The notes beneath the pieces were generated by a model. It worked only from the letters and a program-made list of their open reading frames with translations, searched no databases and had not been told where the DNA came from. The position numbers and the translations under genes were made by a program. 5,919 nt of DNA from UBA927 sp964367095 (GTDB lineage Bacteria; Patescibacteriota; Microgenomatia; UBA10105; UBA927), in assembly GCA_964367095.1 (NCBI GenBank), contig CAYIXE010000052.1, forward strand, positions 1 to 5,919. The letters run 5' to 3'. The stretch's first letter is position 1. Each line of letters begins with the position of its first letter. This document shows positions 5,410 through 5,919 of this stretch, piece after piece.

Positions 5410-5919
5410 TCATCTATTTATATACTCATACACAAGTTTTGAGATGTTTGCGATTGTTTTTTCAGCTTCCGGTTCATCGGTAACTTCATTGGTGAATACG
5501 CCTATGTAATACGCGACCTTGCCGAATGTGACAATTCCTACGTCGTGTACGTTTCTTACCTCTGATCCGATTTTATGATAGACGGTTACACCCTTTGGCA
5601 AGAGGGCAGGAAGCCTCGTTTCAAAATCCGTATCTTTGAAAAATGAAAGCATTTCTTCTGTGTTTGCTTTGTTGGTGATTTTATTTTCATAGATTTTACG
5701 AAACAGAGAGGCCATATCTTTGTTTGAGGTTTTGTTTACTGTCATATCAGTTTGCGTGAGGCCCCACTCATTCACTATTGCTTGGAGTTTTTCGTAACCG
5801 ATGATGTGATTTGCCAGTATATACGCGGCTGTATTGTCGCTTTGTTTGATCATGAGTTTCGCTAAAGTTTTTATGGAGTATGTAGCACCTGGACGTTCAT
5901 ACCGCAACGATCCGGTGCC
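5410..5919 (-). CDS. Class A beta-lactamase-like serine hydrolase, C-terminal part (5' end outside window)
   Basis: C-terminal 169 residues of a protein of the beta-lactamase/transpeptidase-like superfamily (Beta-lactamase2 type). The frame is open to the window edge (GTGSLRYERPGATYSI...), so the TTG codon at 5905-5907 is not the start. The catalytic SxxK Ser lies outside the window. The second motif, SDN, is at 5833-5841 (MIKQSDNTAAYIL). The third motif reads HKIG (KIG at 5566-5574) instead of K-T/S-G, followed by HDVGIV and a C-terminal beta strand (VAYYIGVFT). Between them, the segment MTVNKTSNKDMASLF has no ExxLN omega-loop glutamate, the residue that deacylates penicillin in class A enzymes. 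This argues against a true resistance beta-lactamase and for a peptidoglycan-directed or other serine hydrolase, probably exported; the signal peptide cannot be seen. It is convergent with lon, ending with TGA at 5410-5412. Fold assignment is confident, activity unknown. Confidence 0.85.
   Translation of the reverse strand, partial: GTGSLRYERPGATYSIKTLAKLMIKQSDNTAAYILANHIIGYEKLQAIVNEWGLTQTDMTVNKTSNKDMASLFRKIYENKITNKANTEEMLSFFKDTDFETRLPALLPKGVTVYHKIGSEVRNVHDVGIVTFGKVAYYIGVFTNEVTDEPEAEKTIANISKLVYEYINR

Noticed and set aside
1..5919. TGA recoded as glycine (as in Gracilibacteria/SR1).
   Set aside because: No TGA occurs inside the conserved reading frames, while TGA ends lon and the serine hydrolase at natural C-termini; the standard code fits.
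5410..5919. Antibiotic-resistance beta-lactamase.
   Set aside because: The omega-loop glutamate motif is absent and the KTG triad is altered, so resistance cannot be claimed from the fold.

Overview
This window looks like a piece of a draft or metagenome-derived bacterial genome: it has moderate GC, compact same-strand genes, and one 100-N scaffold gap. The best guess is a member of the Candidate Phyla Radiation (Patescibacteria, perhaps a Parcubacteria-like lineage). That rests on overall protein flavour: a minimal SUF system using a short SufU, a fused KorA, a Lon with an insert before Walker A, and a tandem GTTAATT heptamer. This is an inference and no marker gene here proves it. The standard bacterial code fits: genes end in TAA or TGA, and glycine is written with GGN. 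No ribosomal, tRNA, CRISPR or mobile-element sequence was seen.

Left part (1-2813, plus strand): an apparent operon for Fe-S assembly and a low-potential redox enzyme. It starts with the C-terminal third of the cysteine desulfurase SufS, cut by the window edge. Then come a compact SufU sulfur-transfer/scaffold protein, a small ferredoxin with only three cysteines (predicted [3Fe-4S]), and a fused gamma-alpha subunit of a 2-oxoacid:ferredoxin oxidoreductase (KorA type). Spacings are 65, 17 and 9 bp. SufS and SufU would make the clusters, and the oxidoreductase and ferredoxin would be clients. The last residues of KorA, and possibly the TPP-binding beta subunit that it needs, fall in the gap (2814-2913).

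Middle (2914-5399, plus strand): directly after the gap is a near-consensus housekeeping promoter (TTGACA, 16 bp, TATACT with a TG extended -10). Its -10 sits inside the 9-bp spacer of an almost perfect CIRCE element, the operator of the heat-shock repressor HrcA. It drives a complete ATP-dependent Lon protease (810 residues) starting only 12 nt downstream. This is the most interesting find: lon appears to be directly under HrcA/CIRCE control.

Right end (5410-5919, minus strand): the C-terminal part of a class A beta-lactamase-like serine hydrolase, convergent with lon and separated by 10 bp. It has the SDN motif, a KIG in place of the usual K-T/S-G triad, and no obvious Glu166 motif, so it is more likely a cell-wall or other serine hydrolase than a resistance enzyme.

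None of the four visible start codons has a recognisable Shine-Dalgarno sequence.
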